NCBI GenBank assembly: GCA_020063565.1
Contig: JAICDB010000006.1
Coordinates: 62,001-126,000 of the forward strand
Length of the DNA: 64,000 bases
Direction of reading: 5' to 3'
Source of the DNA: Clostridiales bacterium
GTDB lineage: Bacteria; Bacillota; DSM-16504; Desulfitibacterales; JAICDB01
The translations under genes and the position numbers were made by a program. Of the stretch, positions 18,507-28,283 are shown in pieces. Each line of letters opens with the position of its first letter. Positions within the stretch are counted from its first letter, which is position 1. The notes under the pieces were generated by a model. It was not told the DNA's origin, did not search any database, and saw nothing but the letters and a program-made list of their open reading frames with translations.

Positions 18507-21149
18507 TTATCCCTGCAATATCCCTAATCTTTCTTGAATTGAATTTAACTTTGCACGGGTCTCTTCTTTTTTAATTTTTTCCTTTTCTACAACTTCTGCT
18601 GGTGCCTTATTTAAGAATCCTTCATTTGCCAGTTTCTTCTCTATTCTTTGTAATTCCTTGTTAAGGTTATCTTTTTCTTTTTGCAATCTCTTTATTTCAA
18701 GATCTATATCAATTAATCCTTCTAACGGCATATAAGCTTCTACTCCGGGTACAACTGCAATGGCAGCCTTTTCAGGCTTATTTGAGAGTTTATTTACAAG
18801 CTCTACAGGTTCAGCATTTACCAGATTTGCAATATAAGATACATTTTCCCTTAAAAATTTTTCCTTATCAGGATCTTTAGTATATATTATTACATGTGCT
18901 TTTTTAGAAGGAGCAACATTCATTTCTCCCCTGATGTTGCGAAGGCCCCTGATTATTTCCATAATAGTATTCATCTTATCAACAGTATCAACAAATTCAA
19001 GAACTTCCTCACTTTCAGGCCAGGAAGAAAGCATTATGCTTCCTTCTGTATAGGGTAAGTGATGCCAAATTTCTTCAGTTATAAATGGCATAAATGGATG
19101 TAAAAGTTGCATAGTTTTTGCCAGCACCTGGTAAAGAACATGCTGCGCTGTGTACTTGCTCACATCTGTTTCTTTTCCGTAAAGCCGTGGTTTTACAAGT
19201 TCTATATACCAGTCGCAGAACTCACTCCAAATAAATTCATAAAGAATTCTGGCTGCTTCACCAAGCTCATATTTTTCCATGCTGCGATTTACGGATTTTA
19301 TCGTTTGGGCTAAACGCGTCAAGATCCATTTATCGGCTAATGTATACTGCAGTTCTTCCTTTCCTTGTTCATAATCTTCCAGATTCATCAGTGCAAACCT
19401 GGATGCATTCCAAATTTTATTTGCAAAATTACGGGCTGCTCCCAATCTTTCAAAATGGAATCTTAAGTCATTTCCAGGAGTATTTCCAGTCACAATCATA
19501 AAGCGCAAACTGTCAGCGCCATACTCATCTATCACTTCAATGGGATCCACTCCGTTTCCTAAACTCTTACTCATTTTTCGTCCCTGTGCATCTAAAATCA
19601 AACCATGGATAAAAATATCCTTAAAGGGAACTTTCTTCATAAACTCTAAAGCCATAAAGATCATCCTGGCAACCCAGAAAAAGATAATATCCCTTCCTGT
19701 AACCAGTACACTTGTAGGATAAAAGTGTTTTAGTTCTTCTGTTTCCTCGGGCCAGCCCATTGTTGAAAATGGCCAAAGGGCAGAGCTAAACCATGTGTCT
19801 AAGACATCAGGGTCCTGCATCAGTTTTTCACTATTACAGTTACAGCATTTTGTCGGATCTTCTGTGGCACAAATTGTCTCACCACATTCTTCGCAATACC
19901 AAACAGGAATTCTATGTCCCCACCAGAGCTGCCTTGAAATACACCAATCTCTAATATTTTCCAACCAGTTAAGATATATTTTGGTGAATCTTTCAGGAAC
20001 AAATCTCAAGTCACCATTTTTCGCAGCCTCTATGGCAGGTTTTGCTAGCGGTTCCATTTTTACAAACCATTGTGGAGATACCAGTGGCTCTATTACAGTA
20101 TCACAGCGATAACAGTGACCAACAGAATGACCGTGTTCTTCTATATTAACCAGATAACCTTCATCGGAAAGGTCTTGAACCAGTTTATTGCGGCATTCAT
20201 AGCGATCCATTCCCTCATATGGACCTGCCTCTTCCGTCATCTTGGCTTTTTTATCTATAACAACAACATGTTCCAAATCGTGTCTTTGTGCAACTTCAAA
20301 GTCATTAGGGTCATGAGCCGGAGTTATTTTAACAGCACCTGAACCAAACTCAGGGTCTACATATTCATCGGCTATGATAGGTATTTCCCTCTTTACAACT
20401 GGTAGAACCACTGTTTTTCCAATCAAACCGCGGTATCTTTCATCTTCAGGGTGAACTGCCACTGCAGTATCCCCCATAATTGTTTCAGGACGTGTTGTAG
20501 CAACAACCACATAACCGCTGCCATCTGAAAATGGATATTTCACATGATATAAATTACCTAGAGTTTCCTTATGTTCAACTTCAATATCTGAAATAGTAGT
20601 ATGACATTTAGGACACCAGTTAATTATATAGCTTCCCCTGTAGATCAAACCTTTCTTATAGAGCCTTACAAAAACTTCCCTCACTGCCCTGGAGCATCCT
20701 TCATCCATGGTAAACCTTTCCCTCTCCCAGTCACAGGATGCTCCCAGCAAGCGTAGTTGGCGGGTAATCTTGTTTCCATAGTTGTTCTTCCATTCCCAGA
20801 CCCTTTCGAGAAATTTTTCCCTACCAAGGTCATATTTGCTTAATCCTTCTTCTGCTAATTTTTCTTCAACCTTGGCCTGGGTAGCAATACCAGCATGGTC
20901 TGTACCGGGTATCCATACCGTATTATAGCCCTGCATACGCTTCCAGCGAACAAGTATATCCTGCAGGGTATTATCAAAGGCATGTCCCAGGTGAAGGGAA
21001 CCTGTTACATTCGGGGGAGGTATTACTATGCTGAAAGGTTTTTTATTTTTTTCTACTTCTTGATGGAAATATCCATTCTCTTCCCAGTGAGTATACCATT
21101 TATTTTCTACCTGCTTGGGGTCGTATTTTGTTGATAGGTTTACAGCCAT
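18507..21149 (-). CDS. valS: Valyl-tRNA synthetase
   Basis: An 880-residue class I aminoacyl-tRNA synthetase that charges tRNA-Val. The HIGH-type motif reads [13 protein letters not shown] near residue 45 and the KMSKS motif reads [11 protein letters not shown] near 525; a C-terminal coiled-coil arm ([16 protein letters not shown]) is typical of ValS. An editing domain lies between. ATG follows GGAGG. A T-box leader at 21225-21452 with a GTC specifier controls it. Confidence 0.98.
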   Translation of the reverse strand: MAVNLSTKYDPKQVENKWYTHWEENGYFHQEVEKNKKPFSIVIPPPNVTGSLHLGHAFDNTLQDILVRWKRMQGYNTVWIPGTDHAGIATQAKVEEKLAEEGLSKYDLGREKFLERVWEWKNNYGNKITRQLRLLGASCDWERERFTMDEGCSRAVREVFVRLYKKGLIYRGSYIINWCPKCHTTISDIEVEHKETLGNLYHVKYPFSDGSGYVVVATTRPETIMGDTAVAVHPEDERYRGLIGKTVVLPVVKREIPIIADEYVDPEFGSGAVKITPAHDPNDFEVAQRHDLEHVVVIDKKAKMTEEAGPYEGMDRYECRNKLVQDLSDEGYLVNIEEHGHSVGHCYRCDTVIEPLVSPQWFVKMEPLAKPAIEAAKNGDLRFVPERFTKIYLNWLENIRDWCISRQLWWGHRIPVWYCEECGETICATEDPTKCCNCNSEKLMQDPDVLDTWFSSALWPFSTMGWPEETEELKHFYPTSVLVTGRDIIFFWVARMIFMALEFMKKVPFKDIFIHGLILDAQGRKMSKSLGNGVDPIEVIDEYGADSLRFMIVTGNTPGNDLRFHFERLGAARNFANKIWNASRFALMNLEDYEQGKEELQYTLADKWILTRLAQTIKSVNRSMEKYELGEAARILYEFIWSEFCDWYIELVKPRLYGKETDVSKYTAQHVLYQVLAKTMQLLHPFMPFITEEIWHHLPYTEGSIMLSSWPESEEVLEFVDTVDKMNTIMEIIRGLRNIRGEMNVAPSKKAHVIIYTKDPDKEKFLRENVSYIANLVNAEPVELVNKLSNKPEKAAIAVVPGVEAYMPLEGLIDIDLEIKRLQKEKDNLNKELQRIEKKLANEGFLNKAPAEVVEKEKIKKEETRAKLNSIQERLGILQG

Positions 21150-21224
21150 AATTTATCCTCCTTTTAAGCTTTATGTAAAATCTGAAATTAGTTACATGCC
21201 ATTACTTTTAGATTTCAGTTTAAC

Positions 21225-21452
21225 ACAAAAAAGCTCCCTCGTAAGGACGAAAGGAGCTTCGCGGTACCACCTTAATTTCCTGCATAAAACAGGACACTCT
21301 AATTAGCTGTAACGGGCTTAACCGGCGCTGCCTAATAAAAGACTTTTAGCAGAACAGTTCAGGGGCGACTTCACTACCCTTTTAACCAGCAGCCTTCCAG
21401 CCTTGGGCTGCCTCTCTGGTGGTTAAGTAATAGCTACTACTCCCCATCACAA
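21225..21452 (-). promoter_or_regulatory. T-box riboswitch, valine-specific, with terminator
   Basis: The minus-strand leader of valS contains the T-box core AAGGTGGTACCGCG (21260-21273), followed by a terminator: AAGCTCC pairs with GGGAGCTT (21231-21259), then a T run. Stem I upstream carries the specifier context GTGAAGTCGCC, so the codon is GTC (Val) at 21367-21369. Uncharged tRNA-Val should stabilise the antiterminator and allow valS-folC expression. Confidence 0.93.
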
Positions 21453-21560
21453 CATTTAAGCGGATATTTCGAACACTTATTTTACTATAAAAATAAATTT
21501 TTTTAAATAATAAACTAACTGTTAGACTTTTGTCAAGAAAATAGCTATAATATGTCAAAA

Positions 21561-22526
21561 TTAAGTATCAGAAAATTTAATATTGGCAAGTAATGTATTT
21601 GCCGCCTCATCAGGAGACAGCGTTTTTTGGGTAACTTTTTCCAGCAATCCAACCAATTCTTCATTACTTTCCAAGGCATGATTTAGATAGGCACGAACCC
21701 TATGCACTGCAGATTCGGCGACTTCGTAAAGCGCTCTTTCTTTTCTTACTTTATCCAATTCTCCTGTCTTCTCCAGGTACTTTCTATGTTTTTCGATTGC
21801 TTCATAAAGAGAGTCCAAGCCCTGATTAGATGTTGAGACAACCTTCACTACAGGGGGTCTCCACTTTATGTCATCCTTTAAATCAAGCATAGCCTCCACC
21901 TGGGTAACTACTTTATCAGCGCCTACCATATCTGCCTTGTTTACAGCAAATATATCTGCTATTTCCATTATACCTGCCTTCAAAGTTTGTACCACGTCCC
22001 CTGCTCCAGGAGTAAGCACAACAACTGTAGAATCAGCAGCATACATTACATCCAATTCTGATTGCCCCACTCCAACTGTCTCAATAATTATAATATCCAT
22101 TCCAAATGCATCTAAAACCTTTACTACATCCTTTGTTGACTTTGCTAGACCTCCCAAACTTCCCCTGGTTCCCATGCTTCTTATGAAAACTCCAGGATCT
22201 AAAAAATGATCCTGCATTCTTATTCTATCACCTAGAAGAGCTCCCCCCGTAAAGGGACTGGTAGGGTCTACAGCAAGTATTCCAACAGTTAAACCCAACC
22301 GCCGAATATGTTCAGTTAGCTTATTAACGAGGGAACTTTTACCTGCCCCAGGCGAGCCTGTAATTCCTATAATATATGCTTTTCCCGTATAGGGGTAAAT
22401 CTCTTTCAATAATTGTTCCTTATTTTTTTGTCCTTCTAGATCTTCATTTTCAACTATTGTAATTGCCCTTGCTAGAGCCCTTTTATTTCCTGATAAAATT
22501 TCTTTTACAATCTCCAAGTAGAACAC
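21561..22526 (-). CDS. meaB: MeaB/ArgK-type GTPase (cobalamin enzyme chaperone)
   Basis: A 321-residue G3E-family P-loop GTPase. Walker A GSPGAGKSSLVNKL lies near residues 57-70, the metal-binding aspartate segment LAVDPTSPFTGGALLGDRIRM follows, and the G4 motif is NKAD. MeaB proteins protect and reload adenosylcobalamin mutases such as methylmalonyl-CoA mutase. Usually the mutase gene is adjacent; none is visible within the window, so its client enzyme is unknown. Length is normal. Confidence 0.88.
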   Translation of the reverse strand: MFYLEIVKEILSGNKRALARAITIVENEDLEGQKNKEQLLKEIYPYTGKAYIIGITGSPGAGKSSLVNKLTEHIRRLGLTVGILAVDPTSPFTGGALLGDRIRMQDHFLDPGVFIRSMGTRGSLGGLAKSTKDVVKVLDAFGMDIIIIETVGVGQSELDVMYAADSTVVVLTPGAGDVVQTLKAGIMEIADIFAVNKADMVGADKVVTQVEAMLDLKDDIKWRPPVVKVVSTSNQGLDSLYEAIEKHRKYLEKTGELDKVRKERALYEVAESAVHRVRAYLNHALESNEELVGLLEKVTQKTLSPDEAANTLLANIKFSDT

Positions 22527-22762
22527 CCCCTTCTATATCTTCTCCTAATTTAACAAATTTCCTTTCAGCTTTTAGAAATAAAATAAAGGATTCTGTTAAA
22601 AGCAATTCTTTATTATGTAAAAAGTATTAAAATATAATTTTTTAGAAGAAGAAACGCCTTCTTCTCCTTAACAACTCCATTACTAAAATTTTATTTCGTA
22701 ATGTTATTATATTTACGTTAATTTTCATTTGTTGCTTTTTTTGGTAATATTTAATTGCACAG

Positions 22763-22785
22763 TTGACTACAATAAACCATTGTAG
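22763..22785 (+). promoter_or_regulatory. Candidate promoter with palindromic operator before the EamA transporter gene
   Basis: The 310-base gap 22527-22836 contains TTGACT (22763-22768) as a possible -35 box, overlapped by a perfect 7-bp inverted repeat CTACAAT-aaacc-ATTGTAG (22767-22785) that would lie between -35 and -10. That position suits a repressor site. A second short repeat, ACACATTGGTGT, follows. An 8-bp stem AGAAGAAG/CTTCTTCT near 22645 has no T tract and is left unassigned. Confidence 0.4.
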
Positions 22786-22836
22786 AAAAATACACATTGG
22801 TGTAAAAAAATAATTAATCTTAGGGAGAGAAGAAGG

Positions 22837-23712
22837 TTGGAAAAGAAACAATATACTGCTGATGTCTTATTATTTTTTGTGGCAGCAACGTGGGGACTTA
22901 CCTTTACAGTTATAAAAAACGCACTTGGAGATATTTCACCGTTTACTTTTAATTCACTCCGTTTTTTACTTGCAGGAGTATTTATGGCACTTATATCTGG
23001 ACAAAGATTAAAAAACATTAATAGAAAGGCCGTAATTTCAGGGATTTTGATAGGTCTCTTTCTTTTTGGGGGGTACTCTTTTCAAACAATAGGCTTAAAA
23101 TATACCACTGCTTCTAATTCAGGATTTATCACCGGATTAGCAGTAGTATTTGTCCCAATAATAGTGACTCTGCTTACTAGAAAACTTCCAACACTTTTTG
23201 CTTTAACTGGAGTTATTTTTGCTGGAGTTGGGTTATACTTTCTTTCAATTGAAAAAAGTTTTTCACTAAATTTTGGTGACTTTTTAACACTATTAAGTGC
23301 TGTATTTTTTGCTCTTCATGTGGTTGCAGTAGGTAAGTTTTCTCCAGAATACGATACTCCTTCATTAGTTACTATCCAAATATTAACTGTAGCAGTAATT
23401 AGCGGTTTAATAGCCCTAATTACAGAGCCTCTTCCTGGCAGTATCACAACACCCGTTTGGATGGCGCTGCTAGTTTGTGCAATTCCTGCAACTTCATTAG
23501 CATACCTTATTCAGAATTGGGCGCAAAAGTTCACCACTCCCACAAGAACTGTAATAATTCTTTCAATGGAACCTGTATTTTCTGCACTATTTGCATTTCT
23601 TTTGCTGGCGGAGCAAATGACAGCAAGGGATTATGCTGGCGCAGCCCTCATGCTTGCAGGAATTTTAATTGCTGAACTCAAGACCCCAGGTGTCGAAACA
23701 GAAAGAACATAG
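22837..23712 (+). CDS. EamA/DMT family transporter
   Basis: A 291-residue membrane protein with about ten transmembrane segments arranged as two EamA repeats (FVAATWGLTFTVIKNALG at the start; GDFLTLLSAVFFALHVVAVG in the second half). The family exports amino acids and other metabolites; the substrate cannot be told from sequence. It is one of only two clear plus-strand chromosomal genes in the first 50 kb. The TTG start has GGGAGAGAAGAAGG immediately upstream. Confidence 0.88.
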   Translation: MEKKQYTADVLLFFVAATWGLTFTVIKNALGDISPFTFNSLRFLLAGVFMALISGQRLKNINRKAVISGILIGLFLFGGYSFQTIGLKYTTASNSGFITGLAVVFVPIIVTLLTRKLPTLFALTGVIFAGVGLYFLSIEKSFSLNFGDFLTLLSAVFFALHVVAVGKFSPEYDTPSLVTIQILTVAVISGLIALITEPLPGSITTPVWMALLVCAIPATSLAYLIQNWAQKFTTPTRTVIILSMEPVFSALFAFLLLAEQMTARDYAGAALMLAGILIAELKTPGVETERT

Positions 23713-23728
23713 TAAAACAGTGACAATA

Positions 23729-23766
23729 ATTAAACCTCACTTAATAAGTGAGGTTTAATTATTTTT
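23729..23766. terminator. Bidirectional terminator between eamA-type gene and nrfD-like gene
   Basis: TAAACCTCACTT and AAGTGAGGTTTA form a 12-bp stem (23731-23758) with T-rich flanks on the plus side and A-rich ones on the other. It ends the plus-strand transporter and, on the minus strand, lies seven bases beyond the stop at 23765 that closes the out-of-frame nrfD tail. Confidence 0.8.
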
Positions 23767-23958
23767 ATGAAGAAGTACGCAAACTTACTTGTCTGCGTTT
23801 TTCCCCTTTAACATGTTCTTTTTCATATACAGGTTGAGCTTTTTCAGCATGATAAATATTAAAGTTTTCTACTATAAAAATGTAGGCAAGCACTACCAGG
23901 GATAAAAGTCCTATGCTTATTCCCCATTCAATACCGGCAGGGGTATATCCTGCCCCCT
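23765..23958 (-). other. Out-of-frame C-terminal tail of the NrfD-like gene
   Basis: After the NrfD frame breaks at a G5 run (23953-23957), another frame continues for about 62 codons: GAGYTPAGIEWGISIG, a hydrophobic helix LLSLVVLAYIFIVENF, and a charged tail. GYxPxxxE followed by a last membrane helix is what NrfD proteins normally have at this point. One extra G would join the frames exactly, giving a protein of about 380 residues ending just before the terminator. It is either a real frameshift or a sequencing error. Confidence 0.7.
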
Positions 23959-24906
23959 AAGGACAACACCGGAGACAGTTAAAATACCAAATGTCACCAT
24001 ACCTGTTTTAGTGGTACCCCAGGGACTGAAACAGATGACTACCGGTAAAATTATTCCGGCAACCATTTCTAAAAGAAACATACTTGATTCTAATCCTCCT
24101 GTAAATAGATACTGGAAGGCATTTCGGTTTATCAAATCAAACACCTTGAGAGCTAAATAAGCCACCATTATTCCTCCAGAGATACGAATTAAGCTCCGTA
24201 ATATTTTGATATTTACGTTACTATTAAAAATCTTGCCCGACCATAAAGCCTCAATTGCCCCGATAGCCGGTCCAACAAAGAAAGAAGTTATTAAGAAAAA
24301 CCACGGAAGTAACGATGACCACCATAATGGATGAAGTTTATGGGGTACAATTAAATAGATTGCACCAAGAGAAGCCTGATGTCCAAAGGGTAATAATGCA
24401 CCTAAGATAACTACCACGGGCATAACCTTTTCAATCCGCCTATACCAGGTAAGGGAAAATTTTTGAACAAATATCTCAGCGAATTCAATCAACTGAATAA
24501 AAGTATACACTGAAATACACATATAGACTTCAAACATAGGTGAATGAATTCCCCATGATATAAAAGGACGCCAGAAGTTGTCCCACCGGCCGATTTCCAG
24601 AATAAGCGTAGCCAGCACAAATATATATCCTAGAAAAGAAAATAATAGGGCACGACGGGCAATAATTTTAAATCGCTCTATGTGCAAAACGTGCACTAAG
24701 AAGCAGATGCTATAACCGGCACCGGCAAGGGCCACCGCTGTTAAGTCAAAGCCGATCCAGAGACCCCATGGCCACTTGTCATTTAAGTTTGTAGATATCC
24801 CCAGCCCGGTAGCAAGACGGTATATTGCAAGAATTAAAGACATGATAACCAGTGCAATTAAGATTTTCCTTGTTGGAGTAAGTTTAAAGCTCCATTTTTT
24901 AGTCAT
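23917..24906 (-). CDS. NrfD/PsrC-like membrane anchor of the hydrogenase complex (frameshifted near its end)
   Basis: A 329-residue polytopic protein of the NrfD family with about eight to nine membrane helices in this frame. Such subunits anchor periplasm-facing iron-sulfur oxidoreductases and exchange electrons with the quinone pool. It is the third gene of a [FeFe]-hydrogenase, ferredoxin, NrfD module. The reading frame stops at 23917 with an atypical end (RGQDIPLPVLNGE), while the expected last helix is encoded in another frame down to 23765. Whether the protein is functional depends on whether the G5 shift is real. Confidence 0.82.
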   Translation of the reverse strand: MTKKWSFKLTPTRKILIALVIMSLILAIYRLATGLGISTNLNDKWPWGLWIGFDLTAVALAGAGYSICFLVHVLHIERFKIIARRALLFSFLGYIFVLATLILEIGRWDNFWRPFISWGIHSPMFEVYMCISVYTFIQLIEFAEIFVQKFSLTWYRRIEKVMPVVVILGALLPFGHQASLGAIYLIVPHKLHPLWWSSLLPWFFLITSFFVGPAIGAIEALWSGKIFNSNVNIKILRSLIRISGGIMVAYLALKVFDLINRNAFQYLFTGGLESSMFLLEMVAGIILPVVICFSPWGTTKTGMVTFGILTVSGVVLRGQDIPLPVLNGE

Positions 24907-24935
24907 TACAAGTTTAACCCCCTATAGTCAAAAAG

Positions 24936-25709
24936 TTATTTTCCTTCCTTTTCCTTAGCTATCTCATTTCGCCGCCTTGTATATATGCTAAGTGCAGTAA
25001 ATAAAGCACCTCCCCCAATAAAAACTGTTGGCGTCAACTTAAGATACTCGTGAGTATAATGCGGTAGCGGCTCTTTGGGTATATTTGTAGGAAATCCAAG
25101 TTCCTTAAAAGAAACGTCAGAAATATAAAACCAATTGGTACCACCTGCTTCTTTTTCACCGTAAATATGCTTAATATATTTGTCGCCATTTTCTATTTTT
25201 TTCTTTGCAAAGGCAAGCAGTTTATCACGATCACCAAAAGTAAGGGCATTTGTTGGACAAACACTAGTACAAGCAGGAGCTTCACCTTTCTTTATTTTGG
25301 TTACACACATTTGGCATTTAGTAATGGACGGTAGTACCTTTTCCCACTGGTACTTGGGAATATCAAATGGACAAGCTACCATGCAATATCTACAGCCAAC
25401 ACATAAATTTGGATAGTAAACAACCGGGCCTTGAGGTGTTTTTTTAATTGCTTTTGAAAAGCATACCGAAGCACAGGCCGGATCTTCACAGTGCAGGCAT
25501 TGTTCCTTGACAAAACGCCATACTTGTTTACCACCTTTATTAACTTTCTGATAGGTTACAGTGGTCCAATTCTTACTAGTTAATTTAGGATTTTCCGAAT
25601 GACTTGGCATGCTTTTATCAAATTCCAAATCATTCCACATTTTACAGGCAACAGTACACCCACCACATCCAACACATTTTGTGACATCTACTAGAACAGC
25701 TTTACTCAC
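24936..25709 (-). CDS. Four-cluster ferredoxin subunit of the exported hydrogenase
   Basis: A 257-residue iron-sulfur protein of the HybA/FdnH/DmsB type with four ferredoxin-like Cys sets: CVGCGGCTVACK near residue 12, CLHCEDPACASVC near 70, CVGCRYCMVACPFDIPKY near 103, and CQMCVTKIKKGEAPACTSVCP near 133. A C-terminal membrane segment (PTVFIGGGALFTALSIYT) should tether it. It passes electrons between the catalytic subunit and the NrfD anchor. There is no Tat signal of its own, so co-export with the large subunit is inferred. Confidence 0.9.
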   Translation of the reverse strand: MSKAVLVDVTKCVGCGGCTVACKMWNDLEFDKSMPSHSENPKLTSKNWTTVTYQKVNKGGKQVWRFVKEQCLHCEDPACASVCFSKAIKKTPQGPVVYYPNLCVGCRYCMVACPFDIPKYQWEKVLPSITKCQMCVTKIKKGEAPACTSVCPTNALTFGDRDKLLAFAKKKIENGDKYIKHIYGEKEAGGTNWFYISDVSFKELGFPTNIPKEPLPHYTHEYLKLTPTVFIGGGALFTALSIYTRRRNEIAKEKEGK

Positions 25710-25736
25710 TGCGAGTTACACCTCCATCTCCATTAT

Positions 25737-27290
25737 TTAAACCATTTCTTTAGCCTTTAACATTTCAGCCCGGGAAGTATATTGGGTATGAAGTAACTTG
25801 TGGGATATATGGCTTAACGGATGTTCTAAAAAGTTTTCATATAAGGCAAGAACCTCCCTATTTTCATGACTTTCACGTACCATATACGAAGTATCTTTGG
25901 CGTAAATACTGGCAATACGTTTTCTACGCACTTCATCAGAGGGCGGTACTGCTGTACGTGGTTGGCCACCACCAGAAATACAGCCACCGGGGCACGCCAT
26001 TATCTCTACAAAGTCATAAGGAGCTGTGCCGCGGCGAATCGCTTCCATTACTGTTCTAGCATCCTTCAAGCCATGTACTACTGCAATACGTAGTACTCCC
26101 CAATCAGGAATGTTTACTTCAGCTTCCTTGACACCATTAAGGCCGCGCACAGCTTTCAAGTTAAATACACTTTTAGGTGACTCCTTACCTGTAAGAAAGA
26201 AATATGCTGTTCTAATAGCTGCTTCCATGACACCACCTGTATTACCAAAAATCAAGCCGGCACCGGAACCTTCACCAAGCATTGGATCATAATCTTCTTC
26301 CGGAAGCTGAGTTAAATCAATGCCTGCCTTCTTAATAAGATTAGCAAGTTCCCTTGTAGTTAGAACTGCGTCAACATCACGAATATTTTCATTTTTCCAG
26401 TACTCACCGGCAGAATTAAACTCCGGACGCTGTGCTTCAAATTTTTTAGCGGTACAGGGCATTATAGAGACGCTGAATATTTTCTTCGGATCAATATGAT
26501 TTGCCTTTGCATAGTAAGTTTTTACCATTGCACCAAACATCTGTTGAGGTGATTTGGCACTTGAAAGGTTAGGAATAAGATCCGGATAATAATATTCACA
26601 AAATTTTATCCAACCGGGGCAGCAAGAGGTTAATTGTGGTAAAGGAGCATTACTTTTGCCAGTTAACCTCTGAATAAGCTCGGTACCTTCTTCCATAATT
26701 GTCAGATCAGCAGCAAATACTGTATCAAATACCTTATCAAAGCCCAATTGTCTCAGTGCAGCCACTTGCTGTCCCTGTACCCAGGTACCTGCAGGTAATG
26801 CAAACTCTTCACCAAGGCCAACTCTAGTAGCAGGTGCAGTTTGTGCAACCACTATTTTATTGGGATCTGCCAGTGCTTCTTTAACTTTCTTAGTATCGTG
26901 TTTTTCTGTAATAGAAGAAGTGGGACACCAGAGTATACATTGTCCACAGTTTACACAGACAAAATCATTTATAACGGGTAACTCATAATAACCAAAAACG
27001 CTCTGAATATTTTGGCATACTTCAAGGCACTGTCCACATAAAACACATTTTTCATCATTCCTAACAACTGATGGGCTAGCAGGATCAATGGGGACACGTC
27101 CCCGAACCTGAGTAGGCCAAGCACCAGCTACATTATACTGCTCCGGCAGCCAGCCCTGACCACCAATCTCTTCACTTGAGCAACCGGACAAAGCTGTGGC
27201 AGTACCTACCAGGCCCATGTTGGATAAAATTTTAAGAAAACGGCGCCTGGTAATTTTCTTTTCACGTTCAAACCCTTCTCTCACAGTCAT
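25737..27290 (-). CDS. Exported [FeFe]-hydrogenase large subunit
   Basis: A 517-residue [FeFe]-hydrogenase. It starts with a twin-arginine signal (TRRRFLKI, residues 14-21) ending in a lipobox-like LSGC, so it is exported and perhaps lipid-anchored. Two [4Fe-4S] sites (CVLCGQCLEVC near 82; CVNCGQCILWCP near 116) precede the H-cluster domain. All three H-cluster motifs are intact: TSCCPGW near 222, MPCTAKKFE near 276, MACPGGCISGGGQP near 428. With its ferredoxin and NrfD partners it likely oxidises H2 outside the membrane and feeds quinone. HydEFG maturases are not in the window. Confidence 0.93.
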   Translation of the reverse strand: MTVREGFEREKKITRRRFLKILSNMGLVGTATALSGCSSEEIGGQGWLPEQYNVAGAWPTQVRGRVPIDPASPSVVRNDEKCVLCGQCLEVCQNIQSVFGYYELPVINDFVCVNCGQCILWCPTSSITEKHDTKKVKEALADPNKIVVAQTAPATRVGLGEEFALPAGTWVQGQQVAALRQLGFDKVFDTVFAADLTIMEEGTELIQRLTGKSNAPLPQLTSCCPGWIKFCEYYYPDLIPNLSSAKSPQQMFGAMVKTYYAKANHIDPKKIFSVSIMPCTAKKFEAQRPEFNSAGEYWKNENIRDVDAVLTTRELANLIKKAGIDLTQLPEEDYDPMLGEGSGAGLIFGNTGGVMEAAIRTAYFFLTGKESPKSVFNLKAVRGLNGVKEAEVNIPDWGVLRIAVVHGLKDARTVMEAIRRGTAPYDFVEIMACPGGCISGGGQPRTAVPPSDEVRRKRIASIYAKDTSYMVRESHENREVLALYENFLEHPLSHISHKLLHTQYTSRAEMLKAKEMV

Positions 27291-27399
27291 ATTTTCTTCC
27301 TCCCAGTTTATGAATTTGCAATAATCATGCCAATCTTTTATAATAATAATTTATAGCAATTATAACGGTTATGACAAGTATATTCGTACAAAATGTAAA

Positions 27400-27510
27400 A
27401 AGCTGTGCCAGAATTGACACAGCTTAAACCACTAATTGACTCATGTCTACATATTCGCTTATTCGAACATATTGGTTCTGATTTTTGTACTTATTCGTTT
27501 CTTTGAACAC
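27400..27510 (-). other. Small possible ORF with terminator in the hydrogenase leader region
   Basis: The 399-base gap 27291-27689 contains a 28-codon minus-strand ORF with GTG start (27424-27510, ending YVDMSQLVV). Its stop codon lies in an 8-bp hairpin AAGCTGTG/CACAGCTT (27400-27425) followed by TTTTTACATTTT. AAAGGAG lies about 15 bases before the GTG, further than usual. It could be a leader peptide with attenuator, a small RNA with its terminator, or chance. Nothing else is clear in the gap. Confidence 0.3.
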
Positions 27511-27660
27511 TTTTTAGTTTTATAACTCCTTTTTAACTGTTTATTTTTGCCGACTTATACTTACCGGCCACCTCAGTTTCAGCATTCCTCTATTTCTTTT
27601 CTTTGATTTTAATCAGATCTAAAATATGCTAAAGCCAGATAAAAACTGAAGGTTCCTCTC

Positions 27661-27690
27661 AAAAAACAATAACCCAGTATGTTACTGGGT
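27661..27690 (-). terminator. Terminator after ysxC
   Basis: ACCCAGTA pairs with TACTGGGT (27672-27690) around a 3-base loop; on the minus strand TATTGTTTTTTG follows. The stop codon of ysxC is at the edge of the stem. It ends the lon-ysxC transcript. Confidence 0.85.
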
Positions 27691-28283
27691 CATTGCAAGA
27701 GAGCTTGAATTTCTCTCCATACTTCATCTCTTCCCTCTCCACTTTTAGCGGAAAATTGTAAAAATACATCTTCAGATCTTAATTTTAAAGCACATTTAAT
27801 TTTTTCCAGATGCTGCTTGCGTTTTCCCTTACTTATTTTATCAGATTTGGTTGCTATTATAATTCTTGGATAATTGTAATGTGTTAACCATTCATACATC
27901 AACTTATCAAGTTTCGTCGGTTCATGCCGCAGATCAACCAGATGAACAACTCCCCTTAAGTTCCGCCTGCTATTTAGATATTCTTCAATCATGGCAGACC
28001 ACTGTTCCTTTGTACCACGAGATACTGCAGCATAACCATACCCTGGCAAGTCACAAAACCTAAAGGCATTATTGATTTCATAAAAATTTAATGTCCGCGT
28101 TTTTCCTGGTTTGGCGCTAGTCTTAGCCAAATTTTTACGATTTAACAGCTTATTTATAAGGGAGGATTTACCCACATTTGAGCGACCTGCAAAGGCAATT
28201 TCAGGTTTTTCCCCATCAGGATACTGCGCTGGCTTGACAGCACTAGTTATATATTCTGCCGTTTTGATTTTCATTTTTTTCAT
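27690..28283 (-). CDS. ysxC: Ribosome biogenesis GTPase YsxC/EngB
   Basis: A 197-residue TrmE-Era-type GTPase needed for late assembly of the large ribosomal subunit. GTP motifs are [15 protein letters not shown] (G1), TLNFYEIN region (G2), DLPGYG (G3) and ATKSDK (G4). The start overlaps the last 41 bases of lon; an alternative ATG three codons later exists and neither has a strong ribosome site, which suggests coupling to lon translation. The lon-ysxC order is conserved in Bacillus. Confidence 0.95.
   Translation of the reverse strand: MKKMKIKTAEYITSAVKPAQYPDGEKPEIAFAGRSNVGKSSLINKLLNRKNLAKTSAKPGKTRTLNFYEINNAFRFCDLPGYGYAAVSRGTKEQWSAMIEEYLNSRRNLRGVVHLVDLRHEPTKLDKLMYEWLTHYNYPRIIIATKSDKISKGKRKQHLEKIKCALKLRSEDVFLQFSAKSGEGRDEVWREIQALLQ

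Noticed and set aside
22642-22851. 69-codon minus-strand ORF upstream of the EamA gene
   Set aside because: Low-complexity Arg/Phe end, no ribosome site, overlaps the probable promoter.
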